This document shows positions 52,605 to 60,867 of a stretch of 64,000 nt of DNA, one piece after another. The translations under genes were made by a program, and so were the position numbers. Origin of the DNA: Bin103 sp002238925 (GTDB lineage Bacteria > Spirochaetota > Spirochaetia > SZUA-6 > Bin103); contig OZ242313.1 of NCBI GenBank assembly GCA_965208065.1, forward strand, positions 4,216,001 to 4,280,000, read 5' to 3'. The first letter of the stretch is position 1. Every line of letters begins with the position of its first letter. The notes below the pieces were generated by a model, which saw only the letters and a program-made list of their open reading frames with translations, did no database searches and was not told the DNA's origin.

Positions 52605-53945
52605 TTATGCCGAGGTGTTCTTGCGGCGGGCGAGTGCCACTGCGATGCCGATTGGCAGGGGCAGCAGGGCGAGAAGGACCAAGGAGTCGGCCGATGTGGA
52701 TCGATCCAGCAGCCGGATGCGGCGCAGCGAGCCGGCGATGGGGTCTCCCTGGCCATCGACGAGCGCGATCTGGATGCGGGGGCCGTACCGGTCCAGGTCG
52801 AGGTGAAACGCTGCCAGGCTCGGCTCGCGATCGATGTGCGCGCCCTCGGGATCGAACGGGACGATCCGGTAGCCGTGTGAGGTGGTCCGCTCCTGCTCCA
52901 CGAACCAAGGACGCTTGTCGATGGGGGGCATGGCCTCGGATGTGTCCAGAACGGCAATTCGCACGCCGGGAATCTCCTGGACAAAGACACTTCGTCTCAT
53001 TCCCGGACTCCCCCTGGCGTCGTTGCGCAACAGCTTTTCGTAGTGGAGATCGACAAATTCGTGCTGGTGGTACGCCACCAGGTAGAGATCGCTCGATCCA
53101 TCGACGTAGATGACCGAATCCGCGGTGCTCGACTCGACGGGCCGGTTCCACTTGTCGCCCGGGATCACCTCGTAGCCGACGGTGGGCTCGCCGAATCTTC
53201 CGAATGCCACGATCGTCTTTTCCGATCCTTCCAGTACCTTCCCGTCGCCTCTGACGAGCCGCGTCCGGTAGCTGCCGGCCGGGAGATTCACGACGAATGC
53301 ACGGTCGACGCGAACCGGGGCCGCGGCATATTCCTCCGGGAACTCGGGCCCGGTCGGAGCGACGAGCCCGCCCAGCACTTCTTCCAACCTGGCGGTGTCT
53401 CCGCCCGCCCGGTTCTGGTCGTCAATTCGCCTCTGCAGCTCGCCCACCATGTAGTCGTAGGTGGCGCGATCGAGCCGGTAGGCATCCAGGCCTTCCCGAA
53501 ACGCGCGGAGCTTCTCCGTGTAGTCGGCGTATACGTGGTGAGCATCCGGCCCGGTAGCGGTACGCCAGCGGGCTGCGCCGTCGCCGCGCAGGTTGTAGTA
53601 GGTGTAGTCCTCCATCGAGAAGGATTGCGCCTCGCCGCCTCGTCCAAGGATTTCGAGGAAGCCGTCCACGGTCGCGTCGAGGTGTGTGGTGTCGGCGTGC
53701 AGCGCATCGTCCGCCGGCCGGTAGTACACGAAGGTCTTGCGGAGCGTCACGAAGTTGTCGGTGCCCGCCAGCAGGTAGATGGTGTCGGAGGATGCGGCGC
53801 TGAAGGTTCGGGAATAGCCGCTTCCGTTGAATACGACCAGGGAGTGGATGAGCTGTTCGTCGCGGTCGTGGCTGTCTGCCTGTGCGGCGGTTACGAACAT
53901 TGTTGCGGTCACGGCAAGCACAGCCACGCATACGGCAGGCCTCAC
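52605..53945 (-). CDS. Uncharacterised secreted/membrane-anchored protein of sugar operon 3
   Basis: 446 residues from GTG 53945, which overlaps the preceding stop as GTGA. An N-terminal signal peptide (MRPAVCVAVLAVTATMFVTA) ends near residue 24. The ectodomain starts DEQLIHSLVVFNGSGYSRTF and includes DTIYLLAGTDNFVTLRKTFV, a coiled segment near residues 150-210, FVVNLPAGSYRTRLVRGDGK and GYEVIPGDKWNRP. A C-terminal membrane helix (LVLLALLPLPIGIAVALA) with the basic tail RRKNTSA anchors it. I recall similar proteins beside sugar ABC permeases in other phyla, but know of no assigned function. Its coupling to the permease operon suggests a transporter accessory or surface glycan-binding role. Confidence 0.75.
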   Translation of the reverse strand: MRPAVCVAVLAVTATMFVTAAQADSHDRDEQLIHSLVVFNGSGYSRTFSAASSDTIYLLAGTDNFVTLRKTFVYYRPADDALHADTTHLDATVDGFLEILGRGGEAQSFSMEDYTYYNLRGDGAARWRTATGPDAHHVYADYTEKLRAFREGLDAYRLDRATYDYMVGELQRRIDDQNRAGGDTARLEEVLGGLVAPTGPEFPEEYAAAPVRVDRAFVVNLPAGSYRTRLVRGDGKVLEGSEKTIVAFGRFGEPTVGYEVIPGDKWNRPVESSTADSVIYVDGSSDLYLVAYHQHEFVDLHYEKLLRNDARGSPGMRRSVFVQEIPGVRIAVLDTSEAMPPIDKRPWFVEQERTTSHGYRIVPFDPEGAHIDREPSLAAFHLDLDRYGPRIQIALVDGQGDPIAGSLRRIRLLDRSTSADSLVLLALLPLPIGIAVALARRKNTSA

Positions 53946-54757
53946 GGTCGACTCAGGTTCCACGAGGTGTGCAAGGAGTAGTCGAACCGGTCGGCGTACC
54001 GTGCCAGGTATGCCGGCAGCGACGCGGGCTCGCGATCGGTCCACGCGGCCGTGACGATGGCCGCCACCTCATCGCGTTCGATGGTGAGCGGATCGGGCAC
54101 TATCACGAGATAGTCGATCACCAACGGCGCTGCGCCGCGCTCTTCGATCCGTTCGAGTGGAATGCGCGCTTTATAGCGCGCCAAGATCCCCGGAGCAGGG
54201 TTCCAGCTCCACTCGATCTCCCCCGCAAAAACGGTTTTGCCGCGAGTCCCGCCAGGTAGTTGTACCGAGACACGCGCGCCGACCCACAGGTCAAGCGCCG
54301 GGTGGTTGACGACCGCCGGTCCCTGGAGGCTGATCGGCCAGATCGTTGCGTGCAGATCCGCTCCCGAGACGTCCTCGGTTACCATGAAGTGCGACAGGCC
54401 GGGAATCCGCAATCCGTTCATGTCGATCGGCCCATCGATTCGGTTCCTGCCGCGCCGCAGCGTGACCGGCACGCTTACGGACTGGTAGTCGGGCGCCGAC
54501 ACCTCCAGCGTTGCCTCGCCGGGGTGGAGCCGCGTAAACACCAACGTATCTCCGTCTCCCGCGTGCCAGGTGCGCTGGAACCGGTTCTGCACCGTCGCGG
54601 TAGCGTTCCAGACCGGCCCCGTGCTGACGCCGTCCCGGATGCGAAACTCGAGCGTCGTTTCGAACGGTGCAGTGGCGACAAGCGCAACCAGCGCGGCGAC
54701 CGTGGCCGCGGCCGCAACCGCAATGGCGGCAACAAGCGAGATTGTACGCCGGCCCAT
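53942..54757 (-). CDS. Uncharacterised membrane-anchored protein with a carboxypeptidase-regulatory-like domain
   Basis: 271 residues; ATG 54757 overlaps the permease stop by one base. Residues 6-30 (SLVAAIAVAAAATVAALVAL) are an uncleaved signal anchor. A PEGA/CarboxypepD-reg-like beta domain follows (FTRLHPGEATLEVSAPDYQS, then VPVTLRRGRNRI), then a second domain with PALDLWVGARVSVQLPGG and IEWSWNPAPGILARY, ending FDYSLHTSWNLSRP. No known family name comes to mind. It is coupled on both sides, to the permease and to the 446-residue protein, so the two probably act together outside the membrane. Confidence 0.75.
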   Translation of the reverse strand: MGRRTISLVAAIAVAAAATVAALVALVATAPFETTLEFRIRDGVSTGPVWNATATVQNRFQRTWHAGDGDTLVFTRLHPGEATLEVSAPDYQSVSVPVTLRRGRNRIDGPIDMNGLRIPGLSHFMVTEDVSGADLHATIWPISLQGPAVVNHPALDLWVGARVSVQLPGGTRGKTVFAGEIEWSWNPAPGILARYKARIPLERIEERGAAPLVIDYLVIVPDPLTIERDEVAAIVTAAWTDREPASLPAYLARYADRFDYSLHTSWNLSRP

Positions 54758-55602
54758 TACTCCTTGATGCTGCCCGCCATCAAGCCGCTCAGGATCCGCT
54801 TCTCGAAAATCACCACGAATATCACGATCGGGGCGATGATGAGCATGCCCATCGCGCTGATCAGGTCCCACGGCTCCACGTGGTGAAAACTGATGTAGAT
54901 CGGCACCTTGGTGATCCCGATCGCCAGCGGGACGATCCTCCGGATCGTGAATATGAGCGGAATGAAGAACTCGTTCATGGCAAGGATGAAGTTGATGATC
55001 GCCACCGTGGCGATTGCCGGTTTCAGTAATGGCGAGACTATCCTGATGATGATCGTCGCCATACCTGCCCCATCTACTTCCGCCGCCTCCTCGATGGTGA
55101 CCGGGATCTGCTTGATGAAGCCGGTCATGACGGCAACCGCGAACGGCACCATGTGACTGGTGTACAGGAGCACCAGCCCGGGGTACGTGTCGACGAGGCC
55201 GAGTCCCCTTATGAAGACGTACATCGGGACGACGGAAATAATGAAAGGCACCATCGTCGAGAAGATGACGAACCCAAACGCGAGCAGCACCAGCTTGTGG
55301 TTGAAGCGCGCGAACGCGTACCCGGCCATGGTGCAGATGACCATGGTCAGAGCGAGCGAAAGTGCCGTGATCACCGCGGTCGCAATCGACATCGACACGA
55401 TATCCATGGCGGTGAACAACCGCTGATAGCTTTCCAGGGTCAACGTTAGCGGGAAGTAGTCGATCGGCGACGAAAACAGCTTGTCCTGCGGTTTGAGCGA
55501 GGAGATCAAGATCCAGTACATCGGCCACAGCACGGCAAACGCGACCGCTATCGTGATCGCTGCCAGCAGCACTTTGCGCACCGCCCTTCCGCGTGTCATC
55601 AT
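54757..55602 (-). CDS. Sugar ABC transporter permease (MalG/UgpE type)
   Basis: 281 residues; ATG 55602 lies in the preceding stop (TGATG). N-terminal LWPMYWILISSLKP, then FARFNHKLVLLAFGFVIFST and the coupling loop TIEEAAEVDGAGMATIIIRI; the C-terminus KRILSGLMAGSIKE is the MalG-type end. Six membrane helices fit. It belongs to a different branch from the LplC-type permeases of operons 1 and 2. Confidence 0.91.
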   Translation of the reverse strand: MMTRGRAVRKVLLAAITIAVAFAVLWPMYWILISSLKPQDKLFSSPIDYFPLTLTLESYQRLFTAMDIVSMSIATAVITALSLALTMVICTMAGYAFARFNHKLVLLAFGFVIFSTMVPFIISVVPMYVFIRGLGLVDTYPGLVLLYTSHMVPFAVAVMTGFIKQIPVTIEEAAEVDGAGMATIIIRIVSPLLKPAIATVAIINFILAMNEFFIPLIFTIRRIVPLAIGITKVPIYISFHHVEPWDLISAMGMLIIAPIVIFVVIFEKRILSGLMAGSIKE

Positions 55603-56474
55603 CAATAGTCCACCCGCCGGTAGTACGCGATGCCGACGACCCCGGCAACCGCCATGATGACGAACAGCGCGACCGCAATCGAAGACGCGTAGCCGATACT
55701 CAAGTTCTTGAATGCCTCCTCGTACATGCGAAACGCCAACAGCGACGTGGACGAACCCGGACCGCCACGCGTCATCGCATACACTATGTCGAAGCTCGAC
55801 AACCGCCAAATGATGAAGAACAGCGAGACGATAATCAGCGTTCGCTTGATGTGCGGCAGTGTGATGCGAAGCAGCAGCGTGGTGGGACCGGCGCCATCGA
55901 TCTTGGCGGACTCGTACAGCTCGGTTGGCACATTCTGCAACCCCGCCAGGGTGAGAATGGCGAAGAACGAAACGTTCTTCCAGAAGTCGACGGCAATGAT
56001 TGCGGACTGCGCGCCAACCGGAGAAACCAGCCAGTCGTAGTGAAAGTCGGTGGCGAACCGGCGTACGAGATCGTTCACGATCCCATACACGTCGTTGAAT
56101 GCCCATCGAGCCGCGATGCCGGCCACGATCATCGGCAGGGCCCATGGTATGAGCGCCGTGGTGCGCAGAAACCTGCGGCCTCCGAACTGCACGTTGAGCA
56201 GATGGGCAAGCGCGATGCCGCCGATCAGCATCAGGCCGATGGATACAAAGGTAAAGACAAAGGTAAAGGAAAATGCGTTGCCGATTTTCGGATCGGTAAT
56301 GAGGTAGGCAATGTTCCGGAAGCCGATGAACTCGTTGGTCCGCAGCAGAAAGCTGTAGTCTCTGAGGCTGTACCAGAATATCGAGACCGTCGGATACGCG
56401 GTGGTGGCAAGCCGGATCACCAGCACCGGCAAAATGAGCAGCCAGGCGATGAGCAACTTTTTCCGTTTAAGCAC
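55602..56474 (-). CDS. Sugar ABC transporter permease (MalF/UgpA type)
   Basis: 290 residues from GTG 56474, with GGGAGA upstream. N-terminal LKRKKLLIAWLLILPVLVIR, YSLRDYSFLL and the coupling loop TELYESAKIDGAGPTTLLLR. It forms a heterodimer with the MalG-type permease that follows. The binding-protein gene precedes it, with a strong hairpin in the gap. Confidence 0.91.
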   Translation of the reverse strand: MLKRKKLLIAWLLILPVLVIRLATTAYPTVSIFWYSLRDYSFLLRTNEFIGFRNIAYLITDPKIGNAFSFTFVFTFVSIGLMLIGGIALAHLLNVQFGGRRFLRTTALIPWALPMIVAGIAARWAFNDVYGIVNDLVRRFATDFHYDWLVSPVGAQSAIIAVDFWKNVSFFAILTLAGLQNVPTELYESAKIDGAGPTTLLLRITLPHIKRTLIIVSLFFIIWRLSSFDIVYAMTRGGPGSSTSLLAFRMYEEAFKNLSIGYASSIAVALFVIMAVAGVVGIAYYRRVDY

Positions 56475-56509
56475 CCTATCTCCCTTGTACGCAGGCCCCG
56501 TGTACGCAG

Positions 56510-56542
56510 GTGCGCCCTCCCGCACGATGCGGCAGGGCGCAC
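56510..56542 (-). other. Perfect hairpin between binding-protein and permease genes
   Basis: GTGCGCCCT-C-CCGCA-cga-TGCGG-C-AGGGCGCAC: nine plus five base pairs with a single C-C mismatch and a three-base loop. No T-run follows in either direction. Probably an mRNA-stabilising or attenuating stem after the binding-protein gene. Confidence 0.7.
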
Positions 56543-56585
56543 ACTTCCAAGTGACGCTGACTGCGAAATGCTGGCGTGTCGGCGC

Positions 56586-57848
56586 CTAGCGACCTCCCAA
56601 CAGTCTGTCGAGTTCTCGGTTGGCTCTGTTCACCGCCTCGTCCCGGTCGATGTTCTGGCTGAAGTACTCGTACAGTGCATTCTCGGTGCTGTCCAATATG
56701 TCGCTCATGCGGCCAGCCATTGGCCTGGGCCACAGCTTGTCACGGGCGTTCATGTCCTTGAGGATCGGCACGGCGGGCCATTTCTCCGGGTCGTTGAATA
56801 CCGGGTCTTCCAACGAATCGCTTCTGAGCGGCACGGCGTTGCCGACCATTTTCGCCTCGGCGCTGGCCGCCTCCTCGGAAAGCATGTATCCCAACACCTT
56901 CTTGGCCGCGTCCTTGCGCTCCGAAGCGGACGTGAGGACGTACAGCCAGGCGCCCATGAGCGTAACGTCGCTGTCCGGATCGTCCGACCATTTCGGCGTT
57001 TCCGTGACAATCAGCTCGGAGCCGTACTTTCCCTGGCTTACCGCTACGCTGACGATCCAGTCCCAGGTTATGGTGCTGGCGAGCTTGCCATCGAGCAGCT
57101 TCTGTGCCAGCGCTCCGTAGTCATCCGCCAGAATCGCCCGCGGTGCGACCTCGTAGGTGTTGATCATGTCGTGCATCAGCTTGATCGCTTCCTGGGTGCC
57201 CGGGCTGTCCCAGTCGAAGTAGTCACCGCCGTGGACGTAGATGATGTACTGGAGGAAGTTGGTTATGTAGCCCTTGGTCCAACCGTCGCCGAATCCGAAC
57301 ACGTCATCCTTGGTGAGCGCCTGGATCGCTTCCAGGTAGTCGTCACCGGTGGTGGGAATGGCGAGGCCGGCTTCATCGAGCTGCCGCTTGTTCAGATACA
57401 TCGGGAACCAGCTGAACCCATGCGGCACCCCGACGATGTTGCCCTCGTAGGTCGCCATCTCTTCCATGTAGGTCTTGGGAAACGCCGCCAGATCCTCGGC
57501 GCTGAAAAGATCGTTGAGCGGTTCGAAGAATCCGCCCAGGATATTGCCGTAGGTGATGTACTCGTCGATATCGAACAGGTCGATGCTGGTGTCACCGGAG
57601 GACAGCAGCGTGGCGACCTTGGTCTGATAGTCGGAGAACGAAGGCGCCTGGATCATTTCGACGTCGACGCCGGTGGCCGCGGTGATGAGCCCCTCCAGCT
57701 CGCTCCAGTCCTCCTGCCCGGCCGGCAGACCCCACTTGTACATGGTTACGGTCACATCCTCCGCTTGGGCAGCCTCTCCCTCGGCACCGGCGGCGGCGAT
57801 ACCTGCAGCGGCAACCAACACGACGAGGGTAAGCAACAGCCTCTTCAT
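56586..57848 (-). CDS. Extracellular solute-binding protein of sugar ABC operon 3
   Basis: 420 residues from ATG 57848 (AAAGGAG upstream). The signal peptide MKRLLLTLVVLVAAAGIAAA leads to a mature start GAEGEAAQ. A family-1 sugar-binding protein: TGVDVEMIQAPSFSDYQTKV, IDLFDIDEYITYGNILGG, GVPHGFSWFPMYLNKRQLDE and AAKKVLGYMLSEEAASAEAK. Shorter than the LipO-like proteins of operons 1 and 2 and nearer the classical MalE/UgpB size. It is the first gene of operon 3. Confidence 0.92.
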   Translation of the reverse strand: MKRLLLTLVVLVAAAGIAAAGAEGEAAQAEDVTVTMYKWGLPAGQEDWSELEGLITAATGVDVEMIQAPSFSDYQTKVATLLSSGDTSIDLFDIDEYITYGNILGGFFEPLNDLFSAEDLAAFPKTYMEEMATYEGNIVGVPHGFSWFPMYLNKRQLDEAGLAIPTTGDDYLEAIQALTKDDVFGFGDGWTKGYITNFLQYIIYVHGGDYFDWDSPGTQEAIKLMHDMINTYEVAPRAILADDYGALAQKLLDGKLASTITWDWIVSVAVSQGKYGSELIVTETPKWSDDPDSDVTLMGAWLYVLTSASERKDAAKKVLGYMLSEEAASAEAKMVGNAVPLRSDSLEDPVFNDPEKWPAVPILKDMNARDKLWPRPMAGRMSDILDSTENALYEYFSQNIDRDEAVNRANRELDRLLGGR

Positions 57849-57995
57849 AACACGCTCCTTTGCGTTTTCTTGCCAACTCCGGTCACGGGCCAACAACGCC
57901 TTCACCGTGAAGGGGAACTGGAACCCTGTCAAGCAGGCGTGCCACGAGTGCCGCGGAGGGCGGGGCGCACCGCTGCACGAGATTGAGCGCCGTGG

Positions 57996-59318
57996 CTAGC
58001 GCAGCCGGGTATGGAGCCGGGCGACGGCTTCCTGCAGGGTGTCGAGCGAGCGGCAGAAGGCGAACCGCAGGTAGCGGTCGCCCTCGCGGCCGGTGGTGTA
58101 GAAGTTGTCGCCCGGCACCGTGGCCACGCCGGCCTGCTCGATGAGGAACATTGCGGCCTGGGTCGGCGACATTCCGGTCAGCGCCGGCACGGCGCGGTAG
58201 TCGGCGAACAGGTAGTAGGCGCCCTCCGGCGGAGTGACCGCGAATCCGGCCTCGCGCAGGCCGCCGACCAGCAGGTCGCGCTTCTCGCGGTAGCCCGCGG
58301 CGATACCGGCGAAGAACGACCGCGGCTGGCGCAGGAGCGACACCGCCCCCTTCTGCAACGGCGTCGGCGCCTGCACCACGAGGTTGTCGTGGACCGCGCG
58401 CAGTGCCGGGGTGCGGTCCGGCGGCGTGATTACCCAGCCGATGCGCCACCCGGTCGCGCGCCCGGTCTTGGAGATCGAGTTCACCACCAGGGTACGCTCC
58501 GCCATCCCTTCGCAGAGTGCCAGGCAGCGGTGGCGGTGGCCGTCGAACGTGATGTGTTCGTAGATCTCGTCGGTGATCGCGAACCGGTCGTGGGTCCGGC
58601 ACAGTTCCGCGATGAACTCCAGGTCGTCCGCGTCCAGCACCTTGCCGGTCGGGTTCTGGGGAGTGTTCACGACCACCGCCCCGACCGCCGGATCGGACAG
58701 GGCGGCGCGCATCTCGTCTCGGTCCAGCCGCCAGGTTCCGGCGCCGCGATCCTCGCGCAGGGTCACGAAGCGCGGGACGAGCCCGAAGATCGCCGCCTGC
58801 GACGGGTACAGCTCGTGGTAGGGCTGCATCACCACCACGCCGTCGCCCGGCGCGAGCAGCGACCGGAACGCAACCGCCATGCCCTCGCTCGCCCCGAGCA
58901 CCACCGTGATCTGCTCCTCGGGGTCGGGCCGGTAGCCGTGGCAGGTCCGCGTGTAGTCGGCAATCGCGTGGCGCAGCTCCGGGAGCCCGAACGGATAGGA
59001 GTACTGGTTGAGCTCGTCGCGGGAACCGCGCCACCGCTCGAACAGCTCCTTCACGGAGCGGTCGAGCGCGTCGGCACCGGCGTTCGCGTTCCCGGTCGCA
59101 TCCGCGTTCGCGTCCAGGAGCTCGCGCACGGTCAGCGACTCGACGCGGCGCGCACCCTCCCCGGTGCCGCCGAGCAACGCCGCCACGCCGCTCCACACCA
59201 TGTCCCAGGCCGGCGTCTCATCGGTAAACCCCTGCGCCAGGTTCACTGCCCCGTGCGCCGCCGCGAGCCGCGTCATGCGGCGGATCACCGTCTCCTTGAT
59301 TTGCGTTTCCCGCTCCAC
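57996..59318 (-). CDS. Class I/II pyridoxal-phosphate aminotransferase with an unusual insert
   Basis: 440 residues. The PLP lysine is Lys284 in SISKTGRATGWRIGW, with the usual NTPQNPTGKVLDADDL and ITDEIYEHITFDG motifs. The N-terminus NLAQGFTDETP matches kynurenine/methionine-type aminotransferases. Between residues about 45 and 100 it has a low-complexity insert (DANADATGNANAGADALDRS) where relatives run directly into the NQYSYPFGLPELR segment. The fold is otherwise intact, so the insert is probably a surface loop or a repeat expansion. Substrate not certain. Confidence 0.9.
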   Translation of the reverse strand: MERETQIKETVIRRMTRLAAAHGAVNLAQGFTDETPAWDMVWSGVAALLGGTGEGARRVESLTVRELLDANADATGNANAGADALDRSVKELFERWRGSRDELNQYSYPFGLPELRHAIADYTRTCHGYRPDPEEQITVVLGASEGMAVAFRSLLAPGDGVVVMQPYHELYPSQAAIFGLVPRFVTLREDRGAGTWRLDRDEMRAALSDPAVGAVVVNTPQNPTGKVLDADDLEFIAELCRTHDRFAITDEIYEHITFDGHRHRCLALCEGMAERTLVVNSISKTGRATGWRIGWVITPPDRTPALRAVHDNLVVQAPTPLQKGAVSLLRQPRSFFAGIAAGYREKRDLLVGGLREAGFAVTPPEGAYYLFADYRAVPALTGMSPTQAAMFLIEQAGVATVPGDNFYTTGREGDRYLRFAFCRSLDTLQEAVARLHTRLR

Positions 59319-59395
59319 CCCAGCAATCTACCATGCCGGACTCACTCGCTCGTCCCCGAAACGAGCACCCGGCCTTTACGGCTTACCCTAGCGAC

Positions 59396-59413
59396 TGTAC
59401 GCTTAGACGTACA
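59396..59413 (+). promoter_or_regulatory. Inverted repeat upstream of an antitoxin gene
   Basis: TGTACG (59396-59401), a six-base spacer and CGTACA (59408-59413) form a perfect inverted repeat, 17 bases before the antitoxin start. Typical of a ribbon-helix-helix operator, so it probably controls the toxin-antitoxin pair that follows. Confidence 0.55.
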
Positions 59414-59430
59414 AACGTTCAGGAGGCAGT

Positions 59431-59676
59431 ATGTCCAAACGTATGACCGTCGTCTTTGACGATGAGGGGCTCTATACCGCGCTCAAGGTAGCGGCGGTAC
59501 GGAGCGGGCAACATGCCAAGGACATCGTGGCCCAAGCCGTTCGCGACTGGCTGCAGGCCCGAGAGGACGAGGAACTGCAAACCGGTCTGGCAGAGTCACG
59601 CCGGGAGTGGGAGCGGGACGGCGGGCGGGAGGCCGGCGAGTTTTTCGCGGAACTGGACGCCGCTCAGCGGGAATAG
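59431..59676 (+). CDS. Ribbon-helix-helix antitoxin
   Basis: 81 residues, ATG 59431 after AGGAGG. The N-terminus SKRMTVVFDDEGLYTALKVA followed by AKDIVAQAVRDWLQAR is a ribbon-helix-helix domain, and the acidic C-terminal half (ESRREWERDGGREAGEFFAE) is the toxin-binding arm. The toxin gene starts three bases after its stop. The inverted repeat upstream suggests autoregulation. Confidence 0.82.
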   Translation: MSKRMTVVFDDEGLYTALKVAAVRSGQHAKDIVAQAVRDWLQAREDEELQTGLAESRREWERDGGREAGEFFAELDAAQRE

Positions 59677-59679
59677 CAA

Positions 59680-59982
59680 GTGCACGACCCGCCATCCGCC
59701 CTCGCTCGACGCGCAGGTGGCGGCGGATACCGCGTGGAGCTGGCTCCCGCCGCGCAGCGGGAGGTTCGGAAGTTGCCGGCTCCGGTGCGACGCAGGCTTG
59801 CCGGCCCCATAACTGAACTGGCCCGGAATCCTCGACCGGTCGGAACTTGCAAGTTGCGAGGTGCCACGCCGACATGGCACATCAGGGTCGGTCCGTTCCG
59901 CGTAGTATACGATCTCCACACCGACAGATTGCTGGTCGTCATCCTGAGGGTCGTCCGCCGTTCGGAGTCTACCTACTCTTGA
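59680..59982 (+). CDS. RelE/ParE-family toxin
   Basis: Up to 100 residues from GTG 59680; the first 15 are not family-like, so the true start may be slightly later. The core YRVELAPAAQREVRKLPAPV, KLRGATPTWHIRVGPFRVVY and LLVVILRVVRRSESTY is the RelE fold with its basic catalytic strand and C-terminal Arg-rich end. RelE proteins cut mRNA on the ribosome. It forms a module with the preceding antitoxin. Confidence 0.85.
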   Translation: MHDPPSALARRAGGGGYRVELAPAAQREVRKLPAPVRRRLAGPITELARNPRPVGTCKLRGATPTWHIRVGPFRVVYDLHTDRLLVVILRVVRRSESTYS

Positions 59983-60077
59983 CCCTGCAAGACCGGCGCG
60001 TAGACACGAACGGGCTTCCCCAACAAGTATCGACAGGCGTCCGGCGCTGGGCTACGTTCGGTCACGAGGCTGTGGAT

Positions 60078-60860
60078 GTGAGTGCCGTACCGAGCGCGGA
60101 TGAGCGCTATTCGTTCGAGACCGACGGGTACCTGGTGGTAGAGTCGTTTCTTGGCTCCGATCACGTGGCCCGGTTGCGCGCGGCGTTGCAGCGGGCGATC
60201 GCGCGGCGCCGGGAGCTGGAGCGGCGCGGCACCCCGCACTTCGCGCGACCGGGGATGGAGCGTACCGGCAGCACCAGGATCTTCTACCTGCTGGCGGACG
60301 ATCCGCTGTTCCTGGAGCTGGCCGACTACCCCGCGGTGATGCCGTACATTCGCGCCCTGCTCAACCAGAATGAGCCGCACTTTCATGCCTCGGACGCGTT
60401 CTGGGAGGAGGGCGCGCACGCCGGCCCGGCAGGCTGGCACATCGACGGCCCCGACAACGGCTTCCGCAACCTGCGCCCGCGGGTGCCGATGCTGGAGCTG
60501 AAGATCGGCTACTTCCTGTCCGACATGACGCAGCCGGACCAGGGCAACCTGATGGTGGTGCCCGGCTCCCACAAGACCGACTTCGAGCCCACGGCGGAAG
60601 CCCTCAGCGACTTCGACACCTTCCCCGGCGCCACCCAGGTGTGCTGTCCGGCGGGTTCCTGCGTGATATTCCACAACGCGCTGTGGCACACCCGCGGTCC
60701 CGCGACCCGCGCCGACGGGCGTCGCGTCATGCTCTACTACGCGTACGAGCACCCGTGGATGATCGGCAGCCCCGAGCACACCGCCTACCGGCGCGAATTC
60801 TACGCCGGGCTATCCGGCACCCGCCGCAAGCTGTTCCACGACTTCCTGTTCCGGCCTTGA
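60078..60860 (+). CDS. Phytanoyl-CoA dioxygenase family protein
   Basis: 260 residues; GTG 60078 is preferred over GTG 60072 by its distance to GAGG. Iron ligands are His121 and Asp123 in GWHIDGPDNG and the distal His in LWHTRGPATR. The 2-oxoglutarate Arg lies in GRRVMLYYAY. The N-terminal RYSFETDGYLVVESFL is typical. It is the third member of the family in the window. The sugar isomerase and Gfo/Idh genes that follow on the other strand may relate to its substrate. Confidence 0.9.
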   Translation: MSAVPSADERYSFETDGYLVVESFLGSDHVARLRAALQRAIARRRELERRGTPHFARPGMERTGSTRIFYLLADDPLFLELADYPAVMPYIRALLNQNEPHFHASDAFWEEGAHAGPAGWHIDGPDNGFRNLRPRVPMLELKIGYFLSDMTQPDQGNLMVVPGSHKTDFEPTAEALSDFDTFPGATQVCCPAGSCVIFHNALWHTRGPATRADGRRVMLYYAYEHPWMIGSPEHTAYRREFYAGLSGTRRKLFHDFLFRP

Positions 60861-60867
60861 GCCGCTA

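Noticed and set aside
52605..53945. Assignment of the 446-residue envelope protein to a known glycan-binding family
   Set aside because: No family motif could be pointed to; only topology and operon context support a transport-related role.
55593..57986. Long plus-strand frame opposite sugar operon 3
   Set aside because: Opposite genes show full ABC motifs; this frame has none.
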